Shown here: positions 16,706-25,853 of the stretch, one piece after another
Position numbering within the stretch: the first letter of the stretch is position 1
Layout of the letters: the number at the start of each line of letters is the position of its first letter
Source: JADJEK01 sp052034255
GTDB lineage: Bacteria; Planctomycetota; B15-G4; JADJEK01
Direction: 5' to 3'
DNA: 64,000 bases
NCBI GenBank assembly: GCA_052034255.1
Contig: JBPOIU010000007.1
Location: 62,001 to 126,000, forward strand
Made by a program: the position numbers and the translations under genes
The notes under the pieces: model-generated
Told to the model about the DNA's origin: nothing
The model's database searches: none
Seen by the model: only the letters and a program-made list of their open reading frames with translations

Positions 16706-18823
16706 ATGATCGACTCCGATTCCGCGCGCATGCTGCAGTTTCCACTGGTGCTCGAACGCCTCGAGCGGCGGACGTCGACCAAGGCCGGGGCTCGTCGTGC
16801 GCGTGAGCTCCGGCCCACGTCGGACCTCGCCGAGGCGACGACGTGGCTCGCCGAGACCCGCGAAGCCGTGGAGCTCGAACGCTCGGGCACGCTGCCCGTC
16901 GTCGTGTTGAAGGAGGACAACCTCGAAGTCCTCACCCAGCCGGCGGCGACGGGAGTGCCGCTGCTCGCCAAGGAGCTGGCGGTGCTGCTGCGGTTCCTGC
17001 GCGGAGCGAGCCGCCTGCGCCGCGCGTTGATCGATCTGCGCGACGCGCCGCATCTGCGCGCGATCGGCGTCGACGTCCCCGATCTGGTGGACGTGCTCGA
17101 GGAGTACGAGCGCAGCGTCGACGACTCCGGCCAACTGGCCGATACCGCGACACCACGGCTCGCGGATCTCCGGCGTCGCATCGCCGAGATCCAGGACCTC
17201 GTGCGGCAGCGCTTGGACCGCTTCGCGCAACGCGCGGACGTGCGGGTCTTGTTGCGCAGCGCGCATCCGGCGATCCGCGACGGTCGCTTCGTGCTCGCCG
17301 TTCGAGCCGAGTCGCGAGGACAGATCAAAGGGCTCTACCACGACCGATCGAGCACGGGGGCGACCGCGTACGTCGAGCCCGAAGTCGTCGTCGAGGAGCA
17401 GAACCAACTCCGCGACTTGGTGATCGACGAGCAACGCGAGATCACGGCGATCCTCTGGCGGCTGACGCAGATCGCGCTCGACGCCGAGTCGCGCTTGCGC
17501 AAGGCCGCGAGCGCGGTCGTTCGATTCGACTTGGCGCGTGCCCGCGCGCTGCTGGCGCTGGACCTCGGTTGGACCGAGCCGGAACTCGGCGCCGAAGCGC
17601 TCGAAGTCGCCGAAGTGCGCCATCCGGTCCTCGGCGCGCTCGCGTTCGAGTCCGCAGCGGGCGACGCGATCGCGAAGCGCAACGCGGTCCGTTCGGCCGT
17701 CACGCCGTTCGACCTGCGGCTCGGCACTTCGTTCGATCTGCTGGTCCTCACGGGACCGAACACCGGCGGCAAGACGATCACGTTGAAGGCGGTCGGTCTC
17801 GTCGCGGTGTTACCGCGCATCGGCTGCTTCGTGCCGGCGGCGCGCGGCGCGCGCGTGCCGTTCTATTCCGGCCTGTTCGTCGACATCGGCGACGAACAAG
17901 ACCTGACGCAAAGCCTGTCGACGTTCTCCGCGCACGTGAAGCGCATCGCGCGTGTGCTCGCGCAAGCGCAGCCGCACGCGCTGGTGTTGCTCGACGAACT
18001 CGGTTCGGGCACCGATCCGCTCGAAGGCGAAGCGCTGGCGATCGCGCTGCTCGATCGGCTGCTCGAGCGCTCGTTGTACGCGATCGTCACCACGCACCTC
18101 GGCCGCTTGAAGGAGTTCGCCGGGACGCGTTCGCGCGCGATGAATGGCTCCATGCAGTTCGATCCGGCGACGCTGCGTCCGACGTATCGGCTGCTGTTGG
18201 GCGTACCGGGTGCGTCGAACGCGCTGCGCATCGCGCGCGGTCTCGGTCTCGAATCGGCCGTGCTGGACCGCGCCGAACGTGAGCTGTCGGCGCAGGGCCG
18301 CGGCGCACGGGCGCAGTTCGATCAGCTCGACCAGGCGCGTGCGGCCGTGGAACGTGCGCGCACGGAGGCCGAGCGCGACCGACGGGACGCCGCGGAACTT
18401 CGGGACGAGGCCGCGAAAAAAGTGGGGGAGTTGGCGCGCGAACGCGCGGCTCTGATGAGCCAAGCGGAGGCGGCCGCGGAGTCCCGCTTGCGCGCCATCG
18501 CCGACGAACTCGACGAGCCGCGCCGGCAATTGCTGGCACTCGGCGGGCGGGCGGCGCACGTCGCGGGCGTTCTGCTCGAGGCGTTGCGGCGCGCGCTGGC
18601 ATCCGCGCCGCTCGCCGAGCAGCGCAAGGCCTTCCTGAAGTCGTTGAAGCCCGGCGATTCGGTGCATTTGCCGCGCTTCAACGAAACGTGCCGCGTTCGG
18701 CGGGTCCTCAAGGACGTCGACAAGGTCGAAGTCGACTACCGGACCATGTCGGTCACGGTCGGTTTCGACGAGATCGGTCCCGTGGACGCAAATGTCTTGA
18801 GTCGACCGCGCCGAAGGCCATAA
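16706..18823 (+). CDS. mutS2: MutS2 ATPase lacking the C-terminal Smr domain
   Basis: A 705-residue DNA-binding ATPase of the MutS2 family, known for suppressing recombination and rescuing collided ribosomes. It has the core and clamp region, then a Walker A GPNTGGKT, the DIGDEQDLTQSLSTFSAHV region, a Walker B LLDELGSGTDP and the switch TTHLGRLKEFA. A charged coiled-coil of about 100 residues follows, and then a short beta domain (GDSVHLPRFNETCRVRRV) before the stop. Typical MutS2 has about 780 residues and ends in an Smr nuclease domain, which is missing here. ATG 16706 has CGGAG 5 nt upstream. Confidence 0.93.
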   Translation: MIDSDSARMLQFPLVLERLERRTSTKAGARRARELRPTSDLAEATTWLAETREAVELERSGTLPVVVLKEDNLEVLTQPAATGVPLLAKELAVLLRFLRGASRLRRALIDLRDAPHLRAIGVDVPDLVDVLEEYERSVDDSGQLADTATPRLADLRRRIAEIQDLVRQRLDRFAQRADVRVLLRSAHPAIRDGRFVLAVRAESRGQIKGLYHDRSSTGATAYVEPEVVVEEQNQLRDLVIDEQREITAILWRLTQIALDAESRLRKAASAVVRFDLARARALLALDLGWTEPELGAEALEVAEVRHPVLGALAFESAAGDAIAKRNAVRSAVTPFDLRLGTSFDLLVLTGPNTGGKTITLKAVGLVAVLPRIGCFVPAARGARVPFYSGLFVDIGDEQDLTQSLSTFSAHVKRIARVLAQAQPHALVLLDELGSGTDPLEGEALAIALLDRLLERSLYAIVTTHLGRLKEFAGTRSRAMNGSMQFDPATLRPTYRLLLGVPGASNALRIARGLGLESAVLDRAERELSAQGRGARAQFDQLDQARAAVERARTEAERDRRDAAELRDEAAKKVGELARERAALMSQAEAAAESRLRAIADELDEPRRQLLALGGRAAHVAGVLLEALRRALASAPLAEQRKAFLKSLKPGDSVHLPRFNETCRVRRVLKDVDKVEVDYRTMSVTVGFDEIGPVDANVLSRPRRRP

Positions 18824-18861
18824 TCCGAACCCACTTGGGCGGTTTCCGGGGGGTGCGCACG

Positions 18862-19335
18862 ATGGTTGGCTCCATCGGAGCTCGATTCGGATACTCCGAC
18901 GAGCGCCGGATCCTGGTGGTGGACGACGAGGAGACGATCGCCGATTTGATCCGCGACGTCTTGTCGCGGCACGGCTGCGTCGTCGATACGAGCGCGGGCG
19001 GCCGCAGCGCGATCGACGTAGCCGCCGATGGCGGTTACGGACTCGTGATCTCCGACTTCGCGATTCCTGGATTGAACGGTCTCGAGTTCGTGCGCGCGCT
19101 GCGCATGCGCAACGCGCGCACGCAAGTGATGATCGTCAGCGCGTTCCTCGATCCCGAGACGGTCGACCTCTTGCGCGCCGAGCCGAGCGTGGTCGGATTG
19201 GTGCGCAAGCCGTTCGACATCTTCGATCTGGTGCGGCGCGTGGAAGCGCATTTCGCGGCGCGCGCGGACGAAGGCCTGCGCATCGACGCGCCGCCGCTCG
19301 AGCAGCCTGCGCTGCGCCTTCGCTACGCTGACTGA
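18862..19335 (+). CDS. single-domain response regulator (receiver only)
   Basis: A 157-residue receiver domain. The acidic pocket is Asp21-Asp22 (ILVVDDEET), the phospho-acceptor is Asp65 (ISDFAIPG), the switch serine is Ser93 and the lysine is Lys116 (VRKPFD). There is no output domain; a short tail of 20 residues follows. It probably passes phosphate or signals to another protein. No histidine kinase gene lies near. ATG 18862 follows a GGGGGG-rich stretch. The next gene, aroC, begins at the base after its stop codon. Confidence 0.88.
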   Translation: MVGSIGARFGYSDERRILVVDDEETIADLIRDVLSRHGCVVDTSAGGRSAIDVAADGGYGLVISDFAIPGLNGLEFVRALRMRNARTQVMIVSAFLDPETVDLLRAEPSVVGLVRKPFDIFDLVRRVEAHFAARADEGLRIDAPPLEQPALRLRYAD

Positions 19336-20478
19336 ATGGCGCAATGGCGTTGGTCGACGGCCGGTGAATCGCACGGCGAAGCTCTGCTCGCGGTGATCGA
19401 AGGCGTTCCGTTCGGATTGGAACTCGACGTCGAGCGCATCGATCGCGAGCTCGCGCGCCGTCAACTCGGATTCGGGCGCAGTGCGCGTCAGCGCTTGGAA
19501 CAGGATCGCGTGGAGATCGTCGCCGGCGCGTATCACGGCCGGGCGAGTGGGGCACCGCTGGTGCTGCGGGTGCGCAACAAGGACCAATCGCTGTCGACCC
19601 TGCCTCCGTTGCACCGGCCTCGACCGGGCCATGCGGATCTGGCTGGAGCGTTCAAGTACGACACCAACGACGCGCGTCCCGTCCTCGAACGCGCGTCGGC
19701 GCGGGAAACCGTCGCTCGCGTGGCGGCCGGCGCCGTCGCGAAAATGGTGCTGCAGCGCGTCGGTATCCGCGTGGAAGGGTTCGTCACCGCGATCGGCCCC
19801 GTACTGCTGACGGCTTCGCCGCCGGACGGGCTCGATTGGCTGGCGCAGCGCGACGCGTCGCCGGTCTGGTGTCCGGACGCTTCGACCAGTGCCGCGATGT
19901 GCGAAGTCATTCGATCGGCCGGGGCGAACGGTGACACGCTCGGCGGAGTGGTGGAGGTCCGCGCGTTCGGAGTGCCGCCGGGGCTCGGGTCGTTGATGCG
20001 GGCAAGTAGCCGACTCGATGCGCGATTGGCCGCGGCAGTGATGAGCGTGCCGTCGGTGAAAGCGCTCGAGCTCGGCGACGGGATCGCGTCGGCGACACGT
20101 TCCGGGCACGACGTGCATGACTCGATCGGATTCCGACCGGAGTCGGGGCAACTGGTGCGGGGGTCGAATCGGGCGGGCGGCGTCGAAGGCGGGATGTCGA
20201 ACGGGCAACCGCTGGTCGTGCGCGCGTACCTGAAGCCGTTGGCGACGACGAAGCGCGCCCTCGATTCCGTCGATCTGCGCGACGGCGCCACCGCGCCATC
20301 GGATCCGCAGCGGTCGGACGTCTGTGCCGTCCCGTCCGGCGCCGTCGTCATCGAGCACGTGGTGGGGCTCGTCGTCCTCGAGGCGCTGCTCGACGCCGTT
20401 CCAGCGGACACCATCGAGGATTTGGACGAAGGCTTCCGCCGCTGGTCGGAGCGGCGCCGCGGCCTGCCTGGTTCATGA
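19336..20478 (+). CDS. aroC: chorismate synthase
   Basis: A 380-residue enzyme that converts 5-enolpyruvylshikimate-3-phosphate to chorismate using reduced FMN, the last step of the shikimate pathway. Family motifs are GESHGEALLAVIEGVPFG at the N-terminus, RPGHADLAGAFKY, DARPVLERASARETVARV, and MSNGQPLVVRAYLKP. Length fits the usual 360-390. The start codon ATG 19336 abuts the preceding stop codon, so translation is probably coupled to the response regulator gene. Confidence 0.97.
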   Translation: MAQWRWSTAGESHGEALLAVIEGVPFGLELDVERIDRELARRQLGFGRSARQRLEQDRVEIVAGAYHGRASGAPLVLRVRNKDQSLSTLPPLHRPRPGHADLAGAFKYDTNDARPVLERASARETVARVAAGAVAKMVLQRVGIRVEGFVTAIGPVLLTASPPDGLDWLAQRDASPVWCPDASTSAAMCEVIRSAGANGDTLGGVVEVRAFGVPPGLGSLMRASSRLDARLAAAVMSVPSVKALELGDGIASATRSGHDVHDSIGFRPESGQLVRGSNRAGGVEGGMSNGQPLVVRAYLKPLATTKRALDSVDLRDGATAPSDPQRSDVCAVPSGAVVIEHVVGLVVLEALLDAVPADTIEDLDEGFRRWSERRRGLPGS

Positions 20479-20525
20479 TCGAGACTCGGTTCCGCACCAG
20501 AATCAACTGGAGGTCCAGTTCCATG

Positions 20526-20553
20526 TTGACTTTGGGCCGGGTCCCTCTAGCCT
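20526..20553 (+). promoter_or_regulatory. promoter for the tRNA cluster
   Basis: A -35 box TTGACT (20526-20531), a 16-nt spacer and a -10 box TAGCCT (20548-20553). It lies about 42 nt upstream of tRNA-Thr. The region between -10 and the tRNA is GC-rich, as in stable-RNA promoters, and includes an imperfect hairpin at about 20562-20590. Confidence 0.6.
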
Positions 20554-20594
20554 GTCGGGCTTTCGTCCCTGGGCCAAAACCCGGGAACGAGAAT

Positions 20595-20669
20595 GCTAGC
20601 GTAGCTCAACGGTAGAGCACCGGTTTTGTAAACCGGGGGTTGCGGGTTCGATACCCGCCGCTAGCTCCA
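20595..20669 (+). tRNA. tRNA-Thr (anticodon TGT)
   Basis: A complete cloverleaf can be folded: 7-bp acceptor (GCTAGCG/CGCTAGC), a 4-bp D stem, a 5-bp anticodon stem CCGGT/ACCGG with loop TTTGTAA (anticodon TGT at 20627-20629) and a GCGGG/CCCGC T stem. The CCA end is encoded. Confidence 0.97.
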
Positions 20670-20769
20670 GTCGAACTCTCGCGAGCGAACGAGTCGTGCG
20701 CTCCGGTAGTCGACGATCGCGGAGGTCGAGCAGCAGCGACGAAACGACACAAGAGAGTGGATCAGCAGC

Positions 20770-20855
20770 GGGGAGTTGCCCGAGTGGTCAATGGGGACGG
20801 GCTGTAAACCCGTTGCGGCAACGCTACGAAGGTTCAAATCCTTCACTCCCCACCA
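20770..20855 (+). tRNA. tRNA-Tyr (anticodon GTA)
   Basis: A class II tRNA with a long variable arm. The acceptor pairs GGGGAGT with ACTCCCC, the anticodon stem is ACGGG/CCCGT and the anticodon GTA is at 20804-20806. The T arm is GAAGG/CCTTC and CCA is encoded. Confidence 0.97.
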
Positions 20856-20956
20856 TCCTCTTGTCCGTCGAAACGTCGTTCACTGCTCCGCCCTTCACGG
20901 CGTCGAGCCGGCGTCTCTCGTGCGCGAACGTGGGAACGACCGGACGCACGCATGGT

Positions 20957-21030
20957 GCGGGTGTAGCTCAATGGTAGAGCCCCAGCCTTCCAAGCTGGTC
21001 ACGTGGGTTCGATTCCCATCACCCGCTCCA
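20957..21030 (+). tRNA. tRNA-Gly (anticodon TCC)
   Basis: The acceptor pairs GCGGGTG with CACCCGC. The anticodon stem is CCAGC/GCTGG with loop CTTCCAA (anticodon TCC at 20989-20991), and CCA is encoded. The order Thr-Tyr-Gly before tuf matches the tRNA cluster upstream of tufB in E. coli, without that cluster's second tRNA-Thr. Confidence 0.97.
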
Positions 21031-21158
21031 ACTCGAATGTTCACGAGCGGATGCCCGCTCGCCGGATCGGTGCCCATCGCAGGGTGACAGCCGGGTCGGA
21101 CTAGGTCAGTTGTCTTGAGCCCGCGTCAATGAGCCGGGCGCTTCGCAAGGAGACGGTG

Positions 21159-22361
<1,203 letters not shown>

Positions 22362-22375
22362 GGCGAGACCTTCGA

Positions 22376-22419
22376 CTCGGCGACGACGGGCGTCCCCTGT
22401 GGCGTCCGTCGTCGCCGAG
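22376..22419 (+). terminator. hairpin after tuf
   Basis: A 17-bp stem (22376-22392 and 22403-22419) with one G-T wobble and a 10-nt loop, 14 nt after the tuf stop codon. It probably ends or attenuates the tuf transcript before secE. The gap holds no rpmG or tRNA-Trp gene, both common at this site in other bacteria. Confidence 0.7.
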
Positions 22420-22459
22420 TGAGTCGAACCGGGCGCGAGTCGCACGACGGAACGAATCG

Positions 22460-22885
22460 ATGAAGCTCCTGACGTACAAGCCGGATCAAGGTCGAGTCGC
22501 GCGGACGGTGACCGCGGCGCTGCTCGCCGCGCTCGCGTACTACGCGGCCTGGACGCTTCGCCATTTCCTGTCGTGGGACTGGGCGAAGGCGGATCTCGGC
22601 ATCACCGTTCCGGTGCTCGAGGTCTTGCTGACCCCTGGTCTGCTGATCGCGACGGCGGTGTTCATCGTGATGTTCCTGCTCATCCGCAAGGCCATCAACG
22701 ACCAACGCATGGCCGAGCTGCTGATCGACACCGAAAGCGAGATGAAGCGCGTGACGTGGCCGTCGTGGCCGGAGACGTGGAACGGCACGATCGTCGTTTG
22801 CGTCACGGTCGCCACCATGATCGCGATGATCGCGGGCTTCGACTTCGTGCTGACGCGCGTGTTCGAGAACCTGGTGTTCGGTTGA
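22460..22885 (+). CDS. secE: preprotein translocase subunit SecE
   Basis: A 141-residue subunit of the SecYEG protein-export channel in the inner membrane. It has hydrophobic segments at about residues 15-33, 50-75 and 112-135. The conserved amphipathic helix reads ESEMKRVTWPSWPETWNGT, the hallmark of SecE. Three membrane segments, like E. coli SecE, rather than the one of short SecE proteins. It starts at ATG 22460 and lies 34 nt before nusG. Confidence 0.93.
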   Translation: MKLLTYKPDQGRVARTVTAALLAALAYYAAWTLRHFLSWDWAKADLGITVPVLEVLLTPGLLIATAVFIVMFLLIRKAINDQRMAELLIDTESEMKRVTWPSWPETWNGTIVVCVTVATMIAMIAGFDFVLTRVFENLVFG

Positions 22886-22919
22886 TTCGAGCGGCGGGCA
22901 TTGTGGGAGTGGACGCTCG

Positions 22920-23471
22920 ATGGTGAAGCAGTGGTTCGTCGTGCGCGTGCCGACCAACATGGAGGATCGCGTTCGCGAGTCCGTCATGAATCGGGTGAAG
23001 ACCCACAACCTCGAGCATCGGATCTCGCAGGTCGTGGTCGCCCAGGTCACGGAACAAGAGATCCGCGCGGGCAAGAAGAAGCTCGTCCAGCGCAAGATCT
23101 TCCCTGGATACGTATTGCTGGAGGCCGACCTCTACGACGGTGAAGGCAAGCTGGATCGAGACCTGTGGTTCTTCATCAAGGAGACCCCTCGACTCGGAGA
23201 CTTCGTCGGCTCGGATCAGAATCCGCAGCCCATGGCGCAGTCCGAAGTCGAACGCGTCCTTGGAGGCATGAAGAGCACGGAGGAGAAGCCGCGAGTCAAC
23301 ATCCCGTGCAACGTCGGCGATCGCGTGAAGATCAAGGAAGGCCCGTTCGAGAACTTCACCGGCGTCGTGGACGACGTCAACGTCGAGAAGATGCTGGTGC
23401 GGGTCATCGTCACGATCTTCGGGCGTGAGACGCCCGTCGAACTCGAAGTCTCTCAGGTCGAATTGGTGTAG
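22920..23471 (+). CDS. nusG: transcription termination/antitermination factor NusG
   Basis: A 183-residue RNA polymerase-associated factor that couples transcription with translation or Rho. The N-terminal NGN domain begins KQWFVVRVPTNMEDRV and has the RKIFPGYVLLEADLYD segment. A C-terminal KOW domain carries GDRVKIKEGPFENFTGVVDD. Length matches the family. ATG 22920; the gene is 11 nt before rplK. Confidence 0.96.
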   Translation: MVKQWFVVRVPTNMEDRVRESVMNRVKTHNLEHRISQVVVAQVTEQEIRAGKKKLVQRKIFPGYVLLEADLYDGEGKLDRDLWFFIKETPRLGDFVGSDQNPQPMAQSEVERVLGGMKSTEEKPRVNIPCNVGDRVKIKEGPFENFTGVVDDVNVEKMLVRVIVTIFGRETPVELEVSQVELV

Positions 23472-23482
23472 GGCGTCGACTC

Positions 23483-23911
23483 ATGGCCAAAGAAGTCAAG
23501 GCAATCGTCAAGCTTCAGCTGCCGGCAGGCCAAGCCACGCCGGCGCCGCCCGTGGGTCCCGCCCTCGGTCAGCACGGTGTCAACATCGGGCAGTTCGTGA
23601 AGGAGTACAACGACCGTACGCGTGCCGAGCAGGGCATGATCGTGCCGGTCGAGATCACGGTCTATACGGACCGCTCCTTCCGCTTCATCACCAAGACGCC
23701 ACCGGCGTCGGTGTTGATCAAGAAGGCCGCCGGATTGGCGAAGGGCTCGGGAACGACCGGGACCGAAGTCATCGGCAAGGTCACCAAGTCGCAGGTGCGT
23801 CAGATCGCGGAGAAGAAGATGCCCGACCTCAACTCGGGCTCGATCGAGGCCGCGATGAAGGTCGTCATGGGCACCGCGCGGTCCATGGGTATCGAAGTCG
23901 TCGACGGCTGA
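23483..23911 (+). CDS. rplK: 50S ribosomal protein L11
   Basis: A 142-residue protein binding the GTPase-associated centre of 23S rRNA. Typical segments: QLPAGQATPAPPVGPALGQ with the proline-rich N-domain (target region of thiopeptides), GVNIGQFVKEYN, and DLNSGSIEAAMKVVMGTARS. Length is standard. First of the rplK-A-J-L genes. Confidence 0.98.
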   Translation: MAKEVKAIVKLQLPAGQATPAPPVGPALGQHGVNIGQFVKEYNDRTRAEQGMIVPVEITVYTDRSFRFITKTPPASVLIKKAAGLAKGSGTTGTEVIGKVTKSQVRQIAEKKMPDLNSGSIEAAMKVVMGTARSMGIEVVDG

Positions 23912-23928
23912 CACGGAACAGGCGAAAC

Positions 23929-24624
23929 ATGGCAGTGATCACTGGCAGCAAGCGTTACCGCGCAAACCGCGCGCTGATTCCGGGCAAGGGCCCGTTCGCG
24001 CTCGGCGAAGCCGTCAAGGTGCTGAAGAAGTTCAAGCCCGCCAAGTTCGACGAGACCGTCGAGCTGGTGATGAACCTCGGCATCGACCCGAAGAAGGCGG
24101 ACCAAATGATCCGCGGCGCCGTCAGCCTGCCCAAGGGCATCGGCAAGGACGTCCGCGTCATCGTCTTCTGCAAGGAAGACAAGGCCAAGCTCGCGCTCGA
24201 CGCGGGCGCGATCGCGGCCGGCGGCGATGAACTCGCGGCCAAGATCCGTGACCAGAACTGGCTCGACTTCGACGTCGCGATCGCGACGCCGGACATGATG
24301 GGTGTGGTCGGACGACTCGGCAAAGTGCTCGGCCCCCAGGGCAAGATGCCCTCGCCGAAGTCGGGCACCGTGACGCCGGACCTCGTCAAGGCCGTCACCG
24401 AGTTCCGCGCCGGCAAGATCGAGTTCCGCGCCGATGCGTACGGCAACGTCCACGCGCCGGTCGGCAAGCTCAGTTTCGACGCCGCCGCGCTGCAAGAAAA
24501 CGTCATGGCGCTCGTCGACATGATCCTCCACATGAAGCCCGCGGCGTCGAAGGGCAAGTACGTCAACAAAGTTGCGATCAGCACGACGATGGGGCCGAGC
24601 CTCATCGTCGACATCACGGGCTGA
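23929..24624 (+). CDS. rplA: 50S ribosomal protein L1
   Basis: A 231-residue protein of the L1 stalk, which helps release deacylated tRNA and in many bacteria represses its own operon. Typical segments are DPKKADQMIRGAVSLPKG, the ATPDMMGVVGRLGKVLGP motif and the VGKLSFDAAALQENV end region. I chose ATG 23929, 17 nt after the rplK stop, although the frame is open further upstream inside rplK. Confidence 0.98.
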   Translation: MAVITGSKRYRANRALIPGKGPFALGEAVKVLKKFKPAKFDETVELVMNLGIDPKKADQMIRGAVSLPKGIGKDVRVIVFCKEDKAKLALDAGAIAAGGDELAAKIRDQNWLDFDVAIATPDMMGVVGRLGKVLGPQGKMPSPKSGTVTPDLVKAVTEFRAGKIEFRADAYGNVHAPVGKLSFDAAALQENVMALVDMILHMKPAASKGKYVNKVAISTTMGPSLIVDITG

Positions 24625-24630
24625 AGTCAC

Positions 24631-25179
24631 ATGCCGAACGTCCTGAACCAGCGAATGCTGAAGGAAATCAAGGGCCAGCTCGAGAAGGCCTCGGACTGCG
24701 TGGTGATCGATTTCACCGCCGTGTCCGTCGCCGACGTGAGCGAGATGCGCGCCCGCATGCGCAAGGGCGACATGCGCATGAAGGTCATGAAGACCTCGCT
24801 CGCGCGCCTCGCGGCCAAGGAGCTCGGTTTCGAGGGCGCGGACGACCTGTTCAAGGGCACGACCGCGATCCTCTACGGCGGCGAGTCGATCGGCTCGGTC
24901 GCGAAGGCCTTCGAGGACTTCGCGAAGGAGAAGAAGGACAAGGCCCCGAAGGTCCGCGGCGCATTCCTCGAGAAGCGCAAGCTGGATGGTTCGGCCGTCG
25001 CCGCCCTGGCAAAGATGCCGTCGCGGCAGCAGCTGCTGTCGGAGATCCTCGGCGTGATCACCGCGCCGCTCTCCAACGTCGCAAGCTTGCTGAACGCGCT
25101 CATGACGGACATTCCGCAACTCACGCAGGCGCTGCACGACAAGGGCGGCGCCGCGGGTGGTGAGGCGGCAGCACAGTAA
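24631..25179 (+). CDS. rplJ: 50S ribosomal protein L10
   Basis: A 182-residue protein that anchors the L7/L12 dimers to the ribosome. It starts PNVLNQRMLKEIKGQLE and contains the VKVMKTSLARLAA-type RNA-binding segment (here MKVMKTSLARLAAKELG). The C-terminal helix LLNALMTDIPQLTQALHDK is the L12-binding part. ATG 24631, 6 nt after rplA, with no leader gap, so any L10 feedback control must act elsewhere than just upstream. Confidence 0.95.
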   Translation: MPNVLNQRMLKEIKGQLEKASDCVVIDFTAVSVADVSEMRARMRKGDMRMKVMKTSLARLAAKELGFEGADDLFKGTTAILYGGESIGSVAKAFEDFAKEKKDKAPKVRGAFLEKRKLDGSAVAALAKMPSRQQLLSEILGVITAPLSNVASLLNALMTDIPQLTQALHDKGGAAGGEAAAQ

Positions 25180-25266
25180 GTTCACCGTAGGTGCGGCCCG
25201 AACCTTTCGGACCCGCAGCAGGAATTCGCGAGCAAGAATCCAATCGATCGAGACAGGAGTAACACG

Positions 25267-25692
25267 ATGTCGGCTACGGCAATTCAGGAGCGTCTGAACG
25301 GTCTTCAGGCGGGCAAGAGCAAGCAGCTGATCGAGACGATCGCGTCGATGACGGTCCTCGAGTTGGCCGCGTTCAAGAAGGACTTCGAAGAGGTCTTCGA
25401 CGTCAAGGCTGCGGCCCCCATGATGGGCGCGGTCATGATGCCGGGTGCGGGCGGCGGTGCAGCCCCCGCGGCCGAGGAGAAGACCGAGTTCGACGTCGTT
25501 CTGAAGAACGCCGGCGACAAGAAGATCAACGTCATCAAGGTCGTCCGCGAACTGACGGGCCTCGGCCTCAAGGAAGCGAAGGACCTCGTCGAAGGCGCTC
25601 CGAAGTCGGTCAAGTCCGGCGTGAGCAAGGCCGACGCCGAGAAGATGAAGAAGTCGCTCGAAGAGCAGGGCGCCGCGGTCGAGCTGAAGTGA
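25267..25692 (+). CDS. rplL: 50S ribosomal protein L7/L12
   Basis: A 141-residue stalk protein that recruits translational GTPases. The N-terminal dimer domain (IETIASMTVLELAAFKKDFE) is joined by a flexible hinge rich in Ala, Gly, Met and Pro to the C-terminal domain (EFDVVLKNAGDKKINVIKVV, GLGLKEAKDLVEGAP). It is some 15-20 residues longer than the E. coli protein, mostly in the hinge. ATG 25267 with GACAGGAG upstream. Confidence 0.97.
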   Translation: MSATAIQERLNGLQAGKSKQLIETIASMTVLELAAFKKDFEEVFDVKAAAPMMGAVMMPGAGGGAAPAAEEKTEFDVVLKNAGDKKINVIKVVRELTGLGLKEAKDLVEGAPKSVKSGVSKADAEKMKKSLEEQGAAVELK

Positions 25693-25765
25693 TCGGTCGG
25701 ACCTCCCCGACGAGGCGACGAGACGAGTTGAAGGAATCACGCAGAGCGTTCTGCGACCTTTCCTG

Positions 25766-25802
25766 CGCCAAGGGGGGACGGGAATACCCGTCTCCCCTGG
25801 CG
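25766..25802 (+). terminator. hairpin in the rplL-rpoB gap (attenuator-like)
   Basis: A 16-bp stem with one bulged A and one G-T pair around an AATA loop, 74 nt after rplL and 52 nt before rpoB. In E. coli a partial terminator lies in the same gap and lowers RNA polymerase gene expression relative to ribosomal protein genes. This hairpin may do the same. No T-tract follows. Confidence 0.6.
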
Positions 25803-25853
25803 TGATTGCATCGGCGGTGCCTCCGCAGCCCATCTGCGGGCGAGAAGGACGCA

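Noticed and set aside
21031..21158. Possible tuf promoter between tRNA-Gly and tuf
   Set aside because: Only weak boxes are present (for example GACTAGGTC); co-transcription with the tRNAs is as likely.
22362..22459. Looked for tRNA-Trp and rpmG between tuf and secE
   Set aside because: The 98-nt gap holds only a hairpin; neither gene fits.
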